NCBI RefSeq assembly: GCF_000165485.1
Contig: NC_014623.1
Coordinates: 7,396,893 to 7,460,892 of the forward strand
Reading direction: 5' to 3'
Length of the DNA stretch: 64,000 bases
Source: Stigmatella aurantiaca DW4/3-1
Lineage (GTDB): Bacteria; Myxococcota; Myxococcia; Myxococcales; Myxococcaceae
Numbering within the stretch: position 1 is the stretch's first letter; the number at the start of each line of letters is the position of its first letter. The notes beneath the pieces are model-generated. The model worked only from the letters and a program-made list of their open reading frames with translations. It ran no database searches and had not been told where the DNA came from. Of this stretch, positions 20,947 through 28,946 are shown in pieces. The position numbers and the translations under genes are program-made.

Positions 20947-22018
20947 GCGTCCGCTCCGCGGCGCGCTTCCAGGTGAACTGAGCGGCGCGGCGCCGACCCT
21001 TCTCGGACCAGTGCCGCCGCTCCTCCGGAGCGTCCAGCAACCGTGCCAGGGTGGCCGCCAACCCCTCGGCATCCTCGGGCCCCACGGAGGGCGCCGCGTC
21101 CCCGCAGACCTCGGGCAGCGAGCCCGCGTTGGAGACAATGGCCGGCGTGCCCAGGTGCATGGCCTCCAACGGCGGCAAGCCAAAGCCCTCGCCCCGCGAC
21201 GGGAAGACGAAGACGGTGGCGCGGCGCATCAGCTCGTAGAAGACGGGGGCGGATTGATAACCCATCGGCCGGATGTCGAAGCCCTCGGCCCGCATGCGGC
21301 CCACGCGCAGCTCCACGGGCCCCGAGCCGAACCAGCTCTGCCCCGCGAGCACGAGGGGCACCTGCCGCCCTCGGGCCCGGAGCCGCTCCAGTGCGTCGAG
21401 CACCAGCCCCACGTTCTTGCGCACGTCCAGCGAGCCCGCGTACAGCACGAAGTCCTGCGGCAAGGCCAAGGTGTCCATGAGCGCCTCGCCCGCCGCATCC
21501 AAGGGCTCGGCCACCACATGGTCCACCCCATTGTGGACGAGTTCCACGCGGCCCGCCGTCTCCGGAAAGTGGGCCGCCAGCTCATCCCGGGTGTATGCGC
21601 TCACGCAGATCAGCCGGTCCGCGAGCTTCAGGCTGCGCGTCAGCCAGAGGCGGAACTGCCACCGGAAGGCATGGGACACCGTCTCCGGCATCGTCAGCGG
21701 AAGGAGATCATGCACCGTGAGGACGTAAGCCTTGTCCGGCAAGCGCATGAGCGGGAGGTTGAAGTTGCCCAGCGCGTGGTAGAGCCGCGCCTTCGAGCCC
21801 CGCAGCTCCTCGGGCAAGCGGGCCAACACGTAACCCGAGCGCCCCATCGTCCCCCGGGGATGCTCTCCCGAGGTGCGCGCCCCGAAGCGCTCCAATGAGA
21901 CGCCCTGCGCCTCCAGGGCCGAGGCCAGACAACGGGTATAGAGGCCGATCCCGGTGGTCGGCTCATCCCAAAGGCTTGCGTCGAAAGCGATGGGGCCGGT
22001 GGACACGGGGCGCCTCAT
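20873..22018 (-). CDS. Family 4 glycosyltransferase
   Basis: A 381-residue GT-B glycosyltransferase of the GT4 type. The C-terminal nucleotide-sugar half has the LYAGSLDVRKNVGLVLDALERL strand/helix, the donor-binding E-x7-E motif in SRGEGFGLPPLEAMHLGTP, and SNAGSLPEVCGDAA. The N-terminal half includes FNLPLMRLPDKAYVLTVHDLLPL, a common acceptor-side pattern of mannosyl-/rhamnosyl-transferases. The chain is placed from the ATG at 22018 (MRRPVSTGPIAFDASLW, followed by GIGLYTRCL). With gmd/rmd beside it, a GDP-deoxyhexose or GDP-mannose donor is a fair guess. Its stop lies inside the coding end of rmd on the other strand. It is divergent from the next transferase with 30 bases between starts. Confidence 0.9.
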   Translation of the reverse strand: MRRPVSTGPIAFDASLWDEPTTGIGLYTRCLASALEAQGVSLERFGARTSGEHPRGTMGRSGYVLARLPEELRGSKARLYHALGNFNLPLMRLPDKAYVLTVHDLLPLTMPETVSHAFRWQFRLWLTRSLKLADRLICVSAYTRDELAAHFPETAGRVELVHNGVDHVVAEPLDAAGEALMDTLALPQDFVLYAGSLDVRKNVGLVLDALERLRARGRQVPLVLAGQSWFGSGPVELRVGRMRAEGFDIRPMGYQSAPVFYELMRRATVFVFPSRGEGFGLPPLEAMHLGTPAIVSNAGSLPEVCGDAAPSVGPEDAEGLAATLARLLDAPEERRHWSEKGRRRAAQFTWKRAAERTLTVYETALRAPREAQGRAPRATPR

Positions 22019-22048
22019 ACCACGGGCGTGTGATAGGCAAGACACCCC

Positions 22049-24292
22049 ATGGCGGTCCATCAGTTGATTCCCAGCTTCGTCGCGGGTGACGCCACCGGCC
22101 AGGCCGCGCTGCACCTCCAGTTGCTGCTGCGCCGGATGGGCCTCTTCGGTGAGATTCATGCCGCCGAGGTGGGCGAGGGGCTGGAGTCCCTCGCCCAGCC
22201 CCTCGAAGCGCTGCGCCCCGGCCCCGAGGATCTCGTCCTCTACCACCACGGCATCGCCTCGCCGCTGAGCGGCCACCTGATGCACCTGCCCTGTCGCCGG
22301 GGCATCGTCTTCCACAACATCAGCCCCGCGCGGTTCTACGCGGGCACCCCCTTGGCCGAGGCGCTCACCTCGGGCCGTGCCCAGCTCGCCGCGATGGCGC
22401 CCTTCGTGGACCTGGCCATCGGCGTCTCGGACTTCAACACCGCGGAGCTGCGCGCCGCGGGCTACTCGAACCTCCACACCGTTCCCCTCTTCATCGAGCC
22501 AGGGCGTTTCTCGGCGCCCTCGGCGGACCCCTCCTTGCTCGAAAAGCTGAAGGGCCCCGCCCCGGCCGTGCTGAGCGTGAGCCGCGTGGCCCCCCACAAA
22601 CGCTTCGAGGATCTGATCGCCCTGCACGCGGAACTCTTGCGGCTGAGGCCGCAAGCCCGCCTGCTGCTGGTGGGCGGCTATGAGCCGGGAAGCCGCTACT
22701 TCAAGTCCCTCCAGCGCGCCGCGCAGGGGCTGACCGGCGTGCACTTCCTGGGGAGGCTGAACCACGCGGAGTTGGTGGCGGCCTACCGCTCCGCCCAGCT
22801 CTTCGTCTCCATGAGCGAACACGAGGGGTTCGGCGTTCCGCTCATCGAGGCCATGGCCTCCGAAGTGCCCGTGCTCGCCTTCGGCGCCGCTGCCGTCCCG
22901 GAGACCCTGGGGGGCGCGGGCATCGCCTTTGACCAGAAACACTTCTCCTTCCTGGCCGAACTCGTGGTGGAGGTAAGCGAGAACCGTCCCCTGCGGGAGC
23001 GGATTCTGAAGGGCCAGGCCCGTCGCCTCGCGGCGTTCTCGGCCGAGAACAGTCAACGGGCCCTGGAGAAGGCCCTCGCCACGGTGGCCCCCGCCCGCCC
23101 CGCTTCCCGCCGCCGGACGGCAACGCCGAAGCGGCCCCGCGTGGCCCTCGTGGTCCAGCGCTACGGCGAGGTGACCGGCGGCGCCGAGCGCCATGCCCAG
23201 CAGGTGGCCGAGCACCTGGCCCCCCATTGGAACCTCACCCTGCTCACCACCTGCGCGAAGAACCACCTGTCCTGGGAGAACGTCTTCCCTGCCGGAGAGG
23301 ATCGCGTGGAAGGTCTGCCCGTGTGGCGCTTCCCGGTGACGCGCACACGCCACATCCGCCCCTTCAATGGCCTGTCACGCCAGGTCTTCGATCGCCCCAA
23401 CGAGCGGCTGCGCGAAGAGCACTGGGTGGCCGAGCAGGGCCCGCTCTGCCCTGGGCTGCTGGCGCACCTGGCCTCCTCTAAGGACCGTTACGACGGTTAC
23501 CTGTTCTTCACCTATCTGTATGCCCCCACGGTCTGGGGGCTTCCCCTGGTGGCCTCCCGCTCGCTGCTGGTGCCCACCGCGCACGACGAGCCCCCGCTGC
23601 GCTTCGGTGTCTACGCGGACGTTTTCGAGCGGCCCCGGGTGCTCATGTGCAACACCCCGGAGGAGGTGGCCCTCATCGACCGCTTCTACCCGGACCATGC
23701 CCGCGCCCGGGTGGTGGGGGTGGGCGTGGACCGGCCCGCCGCGGAGGCCGGGCGCTTCCGCCAGAAGTACGGCGTGAACCGCAATTACCTCCTCTATGTG
23801 GGGCGGCTGGAGCCGGGCAAAGGCATCCCCGAGCTGCTCGCCCACCATCAGGCCCTCCAGGAGCGCTACCGGGACGCGCCGGACCTGGTGCTCGCGGGCG
23901 AGGCGAACATGGCGCTGGGCGGCAAGGGCGTGCACTACGTGGGCCGGGTGAGCGAGCAGGACAAGCACGACGCCCTGGCCGGAGCCCTCGCGGTGGTGGT
24001 GCCCTCCCGCTTCGAGAGCCTCTCGCTGCTGACCTTGGAGGCCTTCGCGCAGGGCACGCCCGTGCTCGTCAACGGGCACTCGGAAGTGCTGGCCGGCCAG
24101 GTGGCCCGTAGCAAGGCGGGCCGGACCTACACGGACCTGGAGTCCTTCATCACCGGCCTGAGGGAAGTGGGCGAGCAGCACAAGGCCCTGGGACGCAAAG
24201 GGCTGGCCTACGCGAAGCGTCACGGATGGCCCCAGGTGGTAGAGGCTTACCGGGAAGAGATGGACCTCATTATCCAGGAGAAGCGCCGATGA
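22049..24292 (+). CDS. Tandem fusion of two GT4 glycosyltransferases
   Basis: A 747-residue protein made of two complete GT-B transferases. Domain 1 (about 1-355) runs from MAVHQLIPSF to a C-terminal half with VLSVSRVAPHKRFEDLIALH and E-x7-E in EHEGFGVPLIEAMASEVP. A basic linker (RPASRRRTATPKRPRV) leads to domain 2 (about 370-747), with RYGEVTGGAERHAQQVAEHL at its start, LLYVGRLEPGKGIPELLAHH and a second acidic motif RFESLSLLTLEAFAQG. Each domain has its own acceptor and donor half, so one chain could add two sugars in sequence. Fusions of this kind are known for polysaccharide polymerising enzymes. Sugar specificity is unknown. The stop overlaps the next start by the ATGA arrangement. Confidence 0.88.
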   Translation: MAVHQLIPSFVAGDATGQAALHLQLLLRRMGLFGEIHAAEVGEGLESLAQPLEALRPGPEDLVLYHHGIASPLSGHLMHLPCRRGIVFHNISPARFYAGTPLAEALTSGRAQLAAMAPFVDLAIGVSDFNTAELRAAGYSNLHTVPLFIEPGRFSAPSADPSLLEKLKGPAPAVLSVSRVAPHKRFEDLIALHAELLRLRPQARLLLVGGYEPGSRYFKSLQRAAQGLTGVHFLGRLNHAELVAAYRSAQLFVSMSEHEGFGVPLIEAMASEVPVLAFGAAAVPETLGGAGIAFDQKHFSFLAELVVEVSENRPLRERILKGQARRLAAFSAENSQRALEKALATVAPARPASRRRTATPKRPRVALVVQRYGEVTGGAERHAQQVAEHLAPHWNLTLLTTCAKNHLSWENVFPAGEDRVEGLPVWRFPVTRTRHIRPFNGLSRQVFDRPNERLREEHWVAEQGPLCPGLLAHLASSKDRYDGYLFFTYLYAPTVWGLPLVASRSLLVPTAHDEPPLRFGVYADVFERPRVLMCNTPEEVALIDRFYPDHARARVVGVGVDRPAAEAGRFRQKYGVNRNYLLYVGRLEPGKGIPELLAHHQALQERYRDAPDLVLAGEANMALGGKGVHYVGRVSEQDKHDALAGALAVVVPSRFESLSLLTLEAFAQGTPVLVNGHSEVLAGQVARSKAGRTYTDLESFITGLREVGEQHKALGRKGLAYAKRHGWPQVVEAYREEMDLIIQEKRR

Positions 24293-24747
24293 AGCTTTTG
24301 GGACGGGACATCCCCGCGCGTGAGCTGATCGCCCGCATCGAGGAGCGCCTGCGCCTGCGCGGCCTCCCCACCTCTGAACCGTCGGACGTGCCCACCGAGG
24401 GCGTGGAGCCCCGGGTAGAGCCCTTGTCCTTCAACCTTCAGGCCCTCGAGGCGCACGCGGATCCGACCCAGCCGCTGCCGCTGCACACGCACCGGGGGGG
24501 CGCGGGCCAGCTCGTCCTGGCCGCGAAGTGGGCGTTCCGGAAGACGTGCCAGGTGCTCATCAACGAGACGCTCGGCCGCCAGCGCCTCTTCAACGGGCAC
24601 GTTCGCGACTCCTACGCCCAGCTCTCCGCCGAAGTCCTCCGGCTGCGGAGGGAGGTGGAAACCCTGAAGGGCCTGGTGCCCCCTCCCGCCGCCCCTTCCG
24701 AGCCTCCTGCCACGCCCCCGAGCCCCCGCCGCCCCAGGGCCAAGTAG
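24289..24747 (+). CDS. Hypothetical protein with coiled-coil, coupled to the glycosyltransferase
   Basis: A 152-residue protein whose ATG overlaps the previous stop. It starts MKLLGRDIPARELIARIEERL, has a middle segment QLVLAAKWAFRKTCQVLINETLGRQRLFN that looks amphipathic and membrane-peripheral, then a heptad-like LRLRREVETLKGL, and a proline-rich tail. No named family is recognised. Similar short proteins accompany myxobacterial glycosyltransferases and may organise the enzymes on the membrane; this is inference from the overlap and the coiled-coil. Confidence 0.7.
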   Translation: MKLLGRDIPARELIARIEERLRLRGLPTSEPSDVPTEGVEPRVEPLSFNLQALEAHADPTQPLPLHTHRGGAGQLVLAAKWAFRKTCQVLINETLGRQRLFNGHVRDSYAQLSAEVLRLRREVETLKGLVPPPAAPSEPPATPPSPRRPRAK

Positions 24748-24762
24748 CCCTCGGGCGCAGGC

Positions 24763-25923
24763 TCACATGGGAGGAGCGCAGAACTGCTCGTAGTCGATGA
24801 GCTCCACCTGGGCGCCCTCCCGGCAGACCGGACACGCCGGGTCACGCCGGATCTTCAGTTGCTGGAAGCGCGTTCCCAGGGCATCGAAGTTGAGCAACCG
24901 CCCCACCAGGGGCTCCCCCACCCCCAGGATGAGCTTGAGCGCCTCGGTGGCCTGGAACAGGCCGATGATTCCCGGGAGCACCCCGAGCACTCCCGCCTCG
25001 GCACACGAGGGGGCCATGTCGGGCGGAGGTGGATGCGGGTACAGGCAGCGGTAACAAGGCCCCTGCCCCGGAACGAACGACGTCACCTGCCCCTCGAACC
25101 GGTAGATGGATCCGTGGATGTTCGGCTTGCCCAGCATCACGCACGCATCGTTGAGCAGGTAGCGGGTGGGAAAGTTGTCTCCACCATCCAGCACCATCTC
25201 GAAGGGTTCGAGGATGCGCAGCACGTTCTCGGCCGTCAGCCGCTCGTGGAAGGGAATGACCTTCACGTCCGGGTTGAGGGACCGGATGGCCTCCACGGCG
25301 CTCTCGGTCTTCGGCTTGCCAGCCCACTCGCGGGTGTGGATGACCTGACGCTGGAGGTTGGAGAGGTCCACCACATCCATGTCGATGATGCCGAGCGTCC
25401 CCACCCCGGCCGCCGCCAGATAAAGGGCCGCCGGAGAACCCAGCCCGCCGACCCCCATGAGCAGCACCTTCGCCTTCAAGAGGCGGGCCTGCCCCTCCTC
25501 CCCCACCTCGGGGATGGCCAGGTGCCGCCGGTAGCGCTCCTTCTGCTCGGCGGACAGCACCACGGGCTTCTCCACGGGAAAGGAGGCGTCATGCCAGCGG
25601 CTGTAGCCTCCCGCCATCGAGGAGACGTGCGTGTAGCCCATGTCCTGAAGCGTCTTGGCCGCGAGCGCCGACCGGGTCCCTGCCGCGCAATAGAGCACGA
25701 GTTCCTCGTCGCGGCCGGCCTTCTCCTCGATGCGCAGTTCCAGGAAGCCGCGCGGGATGGAGAGGGCGCCCGGCAGGCGCCCGGCGGCGTACTCGTCCCC
25801 TTCCCGCACGTCGATGAGTTTGAAGGCGCGTCTCGCGTCGAGCATCTGCTTGACGCTCTCGACCGGCACCTCGCGGATCTCCTTCTTCGTGCTGGACAGG
25901 ATGTCTCGGAATGAGGGCGCCAT
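24763..25923 (-). CDS. moeB: Rhodanese - ThiF/MoeB adenylyltransferase fusion
   Basis: A 386-residue sulfur-carrier activating enzyme. The N-terminal 125 residues form a rhodanese domain with the persulfide cysteine in LVLYCAAGTRSALAAK. The rest is a ThiF/MoeB/UBA-type domain: ATP-binding VLLMGVGGLGSPAALYLAAAGVG, the Arg and Asp of DMDVVDLSNLQRQVI, QGPCYRCLYPHPPPPD with the zinc/cross-over cysteines, and ACPVC near the C-terminus completing CxxC pairs. It adenylates a MoaD/ThiS-like carrier and hands over sulfur. In the better-known MoeZ proteins the rhodanese follows the ThiF domain; here the order is reversed. A GAGAAGGA ribosome site supports the ATG at 25923. Whether it serves molybdopterin, cysteine or thiamine synthesis is open. 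Confidence 0.85.
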   Translation of the reverse strand: MAPSFRDILSSTKKEIREVPVESVKQMLDARRAFKLIDVREGDEYAAGRLPGALSIPRGFLELRIEEKAGRDEELVLYCAAGTRSALAAKTLQDMGYTHVSSMAGGYSRWHDASFPVEKPVVLSAEQKERYRRHLAIPEVGEEGQARLLKAKVLLMGVGGLGSPAALYLAAAGVGTLGIIDMDVVDLSNLQRQVIHTREWAGKPKTESAVEAIRSLNPDVKVIPFHERLTAENVLRILEPFEMVLDGGDNFPTRYLLNDACVMLGKPNIHGSIYRFEGQVTSFVPGQGPCYRCLYPHPPPPDMAPSCAEAGVLGVLPGIIGLFQATEALKLILGVGEPLVGRLLNFDALGTRFQQLKIRRDPACPVCREGAQVELIDYEQFCAPPM

Positions 25924-25940
25924 GGACCGTCCTTCTCTCC

Positions 25941-27833
25941 TCAGGGAAACCGATAGACCGTGTACAGCGAATCCCGGTGGACGAGCTCCCCTCCCAGCAC
26001 CTGGGTCACGAACTTGTGCCGCAGGGGGTAGAAGGAATGCGCGACATACCACCGGAAGTGGTGCTCCTTCAGGTAGGCGCGCATCTGCTCCTGCTCTTCG
26101 GGGGTGATGGGCCCCGCGAGCCCATCGACTGCCTCCAGGACCCGGAACAGCCGCAGCTTCAGCATCTCCGCCTCCCGAACCGGCGTCCGGGAGAGCCTCG
26201 CGAAGGACACGGGCTTGCCGTGCATGACCTGCTCCCACTGTCCCAGGACATTGTCCGTGAAGACCGCCGCGGGGGCAGGCGCGTCGCGAATCTCCTCGAA
26301 CACGGGGGGGAGCTTGGGCAGGGGCACCATCTGCATGGGCTGGTTGCGGTACTCGAGGTTGGGAACCAGCGCGGTGAGCAGCGCCACCGCCACCCCCAGC
26401 CGCGCCTCCTTCCGCGCGGCCAGCGCCCCCAAGTGCGCCGCGGCGAACGCCACCAGCACCGACAGCGACAGCGTGGTGAGCAACTCGAAGCGGACGGGCA
26501 TTCCCCCCTGCTTGAAGAGCGGCACCACGTGCTTGAAGACCACGTAGGGCATCGGCACCTGGACCTTCAGCTCGCGGCTGAACGAGGTGAAAGGCTCGAG
26601 GAAGGACATCACGGTGAGGTAGGCCAACAACACCAGGACATCCCGCCTCCAGACCCGCTGACGCCAGCCCGGCATCACCGCTGCGAGCGCCAAGAAGGCG
26701 AGCAGCAGCACGGACACGGGATGCTGACTCACCCCGCCGATGGAGAGCACCGTGCCCATGGACAGCACGGCGAACCCCACACCCAAGCCCGCCCAGCGCC
26801 GGCCCTCCGGCACCCCCCGCCAGAGCGCGAAGGCGGCGAGCCCCAAGGTCAGGAAGCCCAGGAACGTGCCCGCCTCCTCGGCATTGCTCGCCATCTTCTC
26901 GCGCAACAGCCCCCCCACGAGGGAGCGGACCCGGGCCGGTGCCCCCTCGATCCAGGCCGAGAAGGGATCCGGCAGGAAGAAGGCATACAGATCGGTGAAG
27001 TAATCCGAGTCCCCGTGGTGGCCGCCGATGGGCGCGGGATGGAGGTGCGCCAACAGCGGAACGAGGGGCGGCACACACGCGATCCCCGCCGCCGCCGCGG
27101 CCCACCCGGCCCGGCGCAACAGCGGGTCTCCCAGCGAGTCGAGCGACAGCAAGGGCCCCCGGCGCCAGCGCTCCGCGACGATCCACGCGAAGGACAGCAG
27201 CGCGATGTAGAGCAGGTAGTAGTAGTCACACAGCAGCACGTAGAGCGCGCCGAGCGCCAGGCCGATCCACCACCGGCGCTTGCCCTCGTCCAGCCACCGG
27301 AAGAAGCACCACAGGTAGAACGGAATCCCCTCCAGCGCCGAGAGGTTGAGGTGCGCATTGGCGTGGCTGAGGTGGTACCGAGAGAAATCGAAGGCGCAGG
27401 CCCCCGCGACTGCCGCCGCCGCCGCCAGCCCAGGGCTGACCCCCGCTCGCCGCAAGAGGTCGTTCAACAACAACCAGGCCGTGTAGCCCGTCAGGACAAA
27501 GGTGCCGAAGATGACGAGGTTGTAGGCCACCTCCGGCCCCATGAAGGGCAAGAGCACCACCCCCCATCCCGTCTTGGCGGGTGACAGGGTGTGCCAGTAG
27601 AGCTCGGCTCCCAAGGGCCAGTGCAGCACCGGCGCGAAGAAGGGATTCTGGGGGTCCACCCACGCCGCCTGGCGCATCCACCAGAAGTGCCACATGTTCA
27701 TGAAGCCATCCTCGCGCCCGCCCAGGACGAACCCCTGGAGGCGGCCGAGCAGGGGCCACGTATGAACGGCGGACAGCAGCGTGAAGACGAGCAGGATGAG
27801 CGGGTGCAGCACCCGCCGCGAGAGGATGGACAT
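25941..27833 (-). CDS. Polytopic membrane protein, GT-C glycosyltransferase-like
   Basis: A 630-residue integral membrane protein with roughly 10-12 hydrophobic segments over the first 480 residues and a soluble C-terminal domain. The first extracytoplasmic loop after helix 1 has REDGFMNMWHFWWMRQAAW, with an acidic residue placed as in GT-C fold glycosyltransferases (PMT/ArnT-like, polyprenyl-phosphate-sugar donors), and SRYHLSHANAHLNLSALEG further on. The C-terminal part (AVFTDNVLGQWEQVM..., SLYTVYRFP) resembles the periplasmic tail of such enzymes. No exact family can be named. It lies 17 bases from the rhodanese-ThiF start and 10 bases downstream of the methyltransferase gene, so the three share an operon in the polysaccharide region. 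Confidence 0.75.
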   Translation of the reverse strand: MSILSRRVLHPLILLVFTLLSAVHTWPLLGRLQGFVLGGREDGFMNMWHFWWMRQAAWVDPQNPFFAPVLHWPLGAELYWHTLSPAKTGWGVVLLPFMGPEVAYNLVIFGTFVLTGYTAWLLLNDLLRRAGVSPGLAAAAAVAGACAFDFSRYHLSHANAHLNLSALEGIPFYLWCFFRWLDEGKRRWWIGLALGALYVLLCDYYYLLYIALLSFAWIVAERWRRGPLLSLDSLGDPLLRRAGWAAAAAGIACVPPLVPLLAHLHPAPIGGHHGDSDYFTDLYAFFLPDPFSAWIEGAPARVRSLVGGLLREKMASNAEEAGTFLGFLTLGLAAFALWRGVPEGRRWAGLGVGFAVLSMGTVLSIGGVSQHPVSVLLLAFLALAAVMPGWRQRVWRRDVLVLLAYLTVMSFLEPFTSFSRELKVQVPMPYVVFKHVVPLFKQGGMPVRFELLTTLSLSVLVAFAAAHLGALAARKEARLGVAVALLTALVPNLEYRNQPMQMVPLPKLPPVFEEIRDAPAPAAVFTDNVLGQWEQVMHGKPVSFARLSRTPVREAEMLKLRLFRVLEAVDGLAGPITPEEQEQMRAYLKEHHFRWYVAHSFYPLRHKFVTQVLGGELVHRDSLYTVYRFP

Positions 27834-27843
27834 ACGAGAGGGC

Positions 27844-28791
27844 TCAGGGCCGCTCGGCGGTCATCAGCATATTGTCGCCCAGGTTGAAGGGGACCGACCA
27901 ACGGTGGGGCACCAGCCGCCGAAGCCCTCCCAACACCGGCGCCGCGGGATGGAAGCTCGCCGCCAGCTTTCGCAACAGATAGTCAGCGGAGATGATGTGG
28001 GTATATGTCCGCACTCCTACGACCCGGAATCCCACTTCTTCCAGCAGCATCGAGAGCGTGGCGCGGCCGAAGTAGAACAGGTGCATGTCCATCAGCCAGG
28101 GCCACTGTCCTCCCAGCAGGCGCGCCACGAGGCTGCTCACATCGATGGTGGACAGGTAGATGCGGCCGCCGGGGCGCACGAGTTGAAAGGCCATGGCGAG
28201 CTCCTCCCGGGGATCGGCGAAGTGCTCCACCACATCCCAGAGCGTCACCACGTCGTACGTATTTCCCCGCGCCACCAGCTCCCGCAGCGGCCGGCCGTGC
28301 ACGGTGAAACCGAGCGCCCGGGCATGCTCGGCCGCCCAGCGGGAAAGCTCCAACCCCTCGGGGCGAAAGCCGCCCTCCCGGGCCACGTCCAGGAAGTAGC
28401 CGCAGTAAGCCCCCACATCGAGCAGGGTTCTGCCCTGCCCCGGGCCCATCTGCTTCAAGACCCGCCGGAACGTCCGGTAGCGGTTGTCCTTCTCCGCGAC
28501 GTAGAGCGGATCCTCCACATCCCCGTAGGCCTGGAGCAGCGCCTCCGCGGAGCGCATGGGCCACTGGAAGAGCATCCCACACTCCTCGCACTCCCAGATG
28601 GGCGGGTGGGCGCGATGGCCGAAGGAGGTGCACCGGTAAGCCGCCACGTCCCCACCCTCGGGCGTTCCCCGGGCGGGATGCCGCAGCCGGAGCTGCCGTC
28701 CCTGGCACAGGTAGCAAGCATCGGGGACCGGGGCCAAGTAGGGCTCCGGCGAAGAGCGGGCGACGACACCTTGGGGCATTCGGGTTTGCAC
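27844..28791 (-). CDS. SAM-dependent methyltransferase with N-terminal zinc ribbon
   Basis: A 315-residue class I methyltransferase. After a short leader comes a zinc ribbon, DACYLCQGRQL ... WECEECGMLFQWP, then the Rossmann domain with motif I LLDVGAYCGYFLDVA (residues about 125-139), an acidic residue in GLELS, and post-motif VVTLWDVVEHFADP containing the E/H-F element typical of Methyltransf_23/UbiG-like enzymes. Zinc-ribbon plus this fold is typical of sugar or peptide C/N/O-methyltransferases of surface polysaccharide loci. The GTG at 28791 or the ATG at 28779 may be the start. It is the first gene of the operon with the GT-C-like protein. Confidence 0.85.
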   Translation of the reverse strand: MQTRMPQGVVARSSPEPYLAPVPDACYLCQGRQLRLRHPARGTPEGGDVAAYRCTSFGHRAHPPIWECEECGMLFQWPMRSAEALLQAYGDVEDPLYVAEKDNRYRTFRRVLKQMGPGQGRTLLDVGAYCGYFLDVAREGGFRPEGLELSRWAAEHARALGFTVHGRPLRELVARGNTYDVVTLWDVVEHFADPREELAMAFQLVRPGGRIYLSTIDVSSLVARLLGGQWPWLMDMHLFYFGRATLSMLLEEVGFRVVGVRTYTHIISADYLLRKLAASFHPAAPVLGGLRRLVPHRWSVPFNLGDNMLMTAERP

Positions 28792-28946
28792 CGTAATCTC
28801 AACGGCGCGACAACCTCAATCTCTCAGAATGGCAGGGCCCCTTCACGAGGCTTCCGCCCGCTTGCGCTCCAGACGATGGACCGCGAACCAGAAATCGGTG
28901 TAGCGAAGAGTCTGTTCTCCCCGGTTCCCCGTATATCTCCCGTCAC

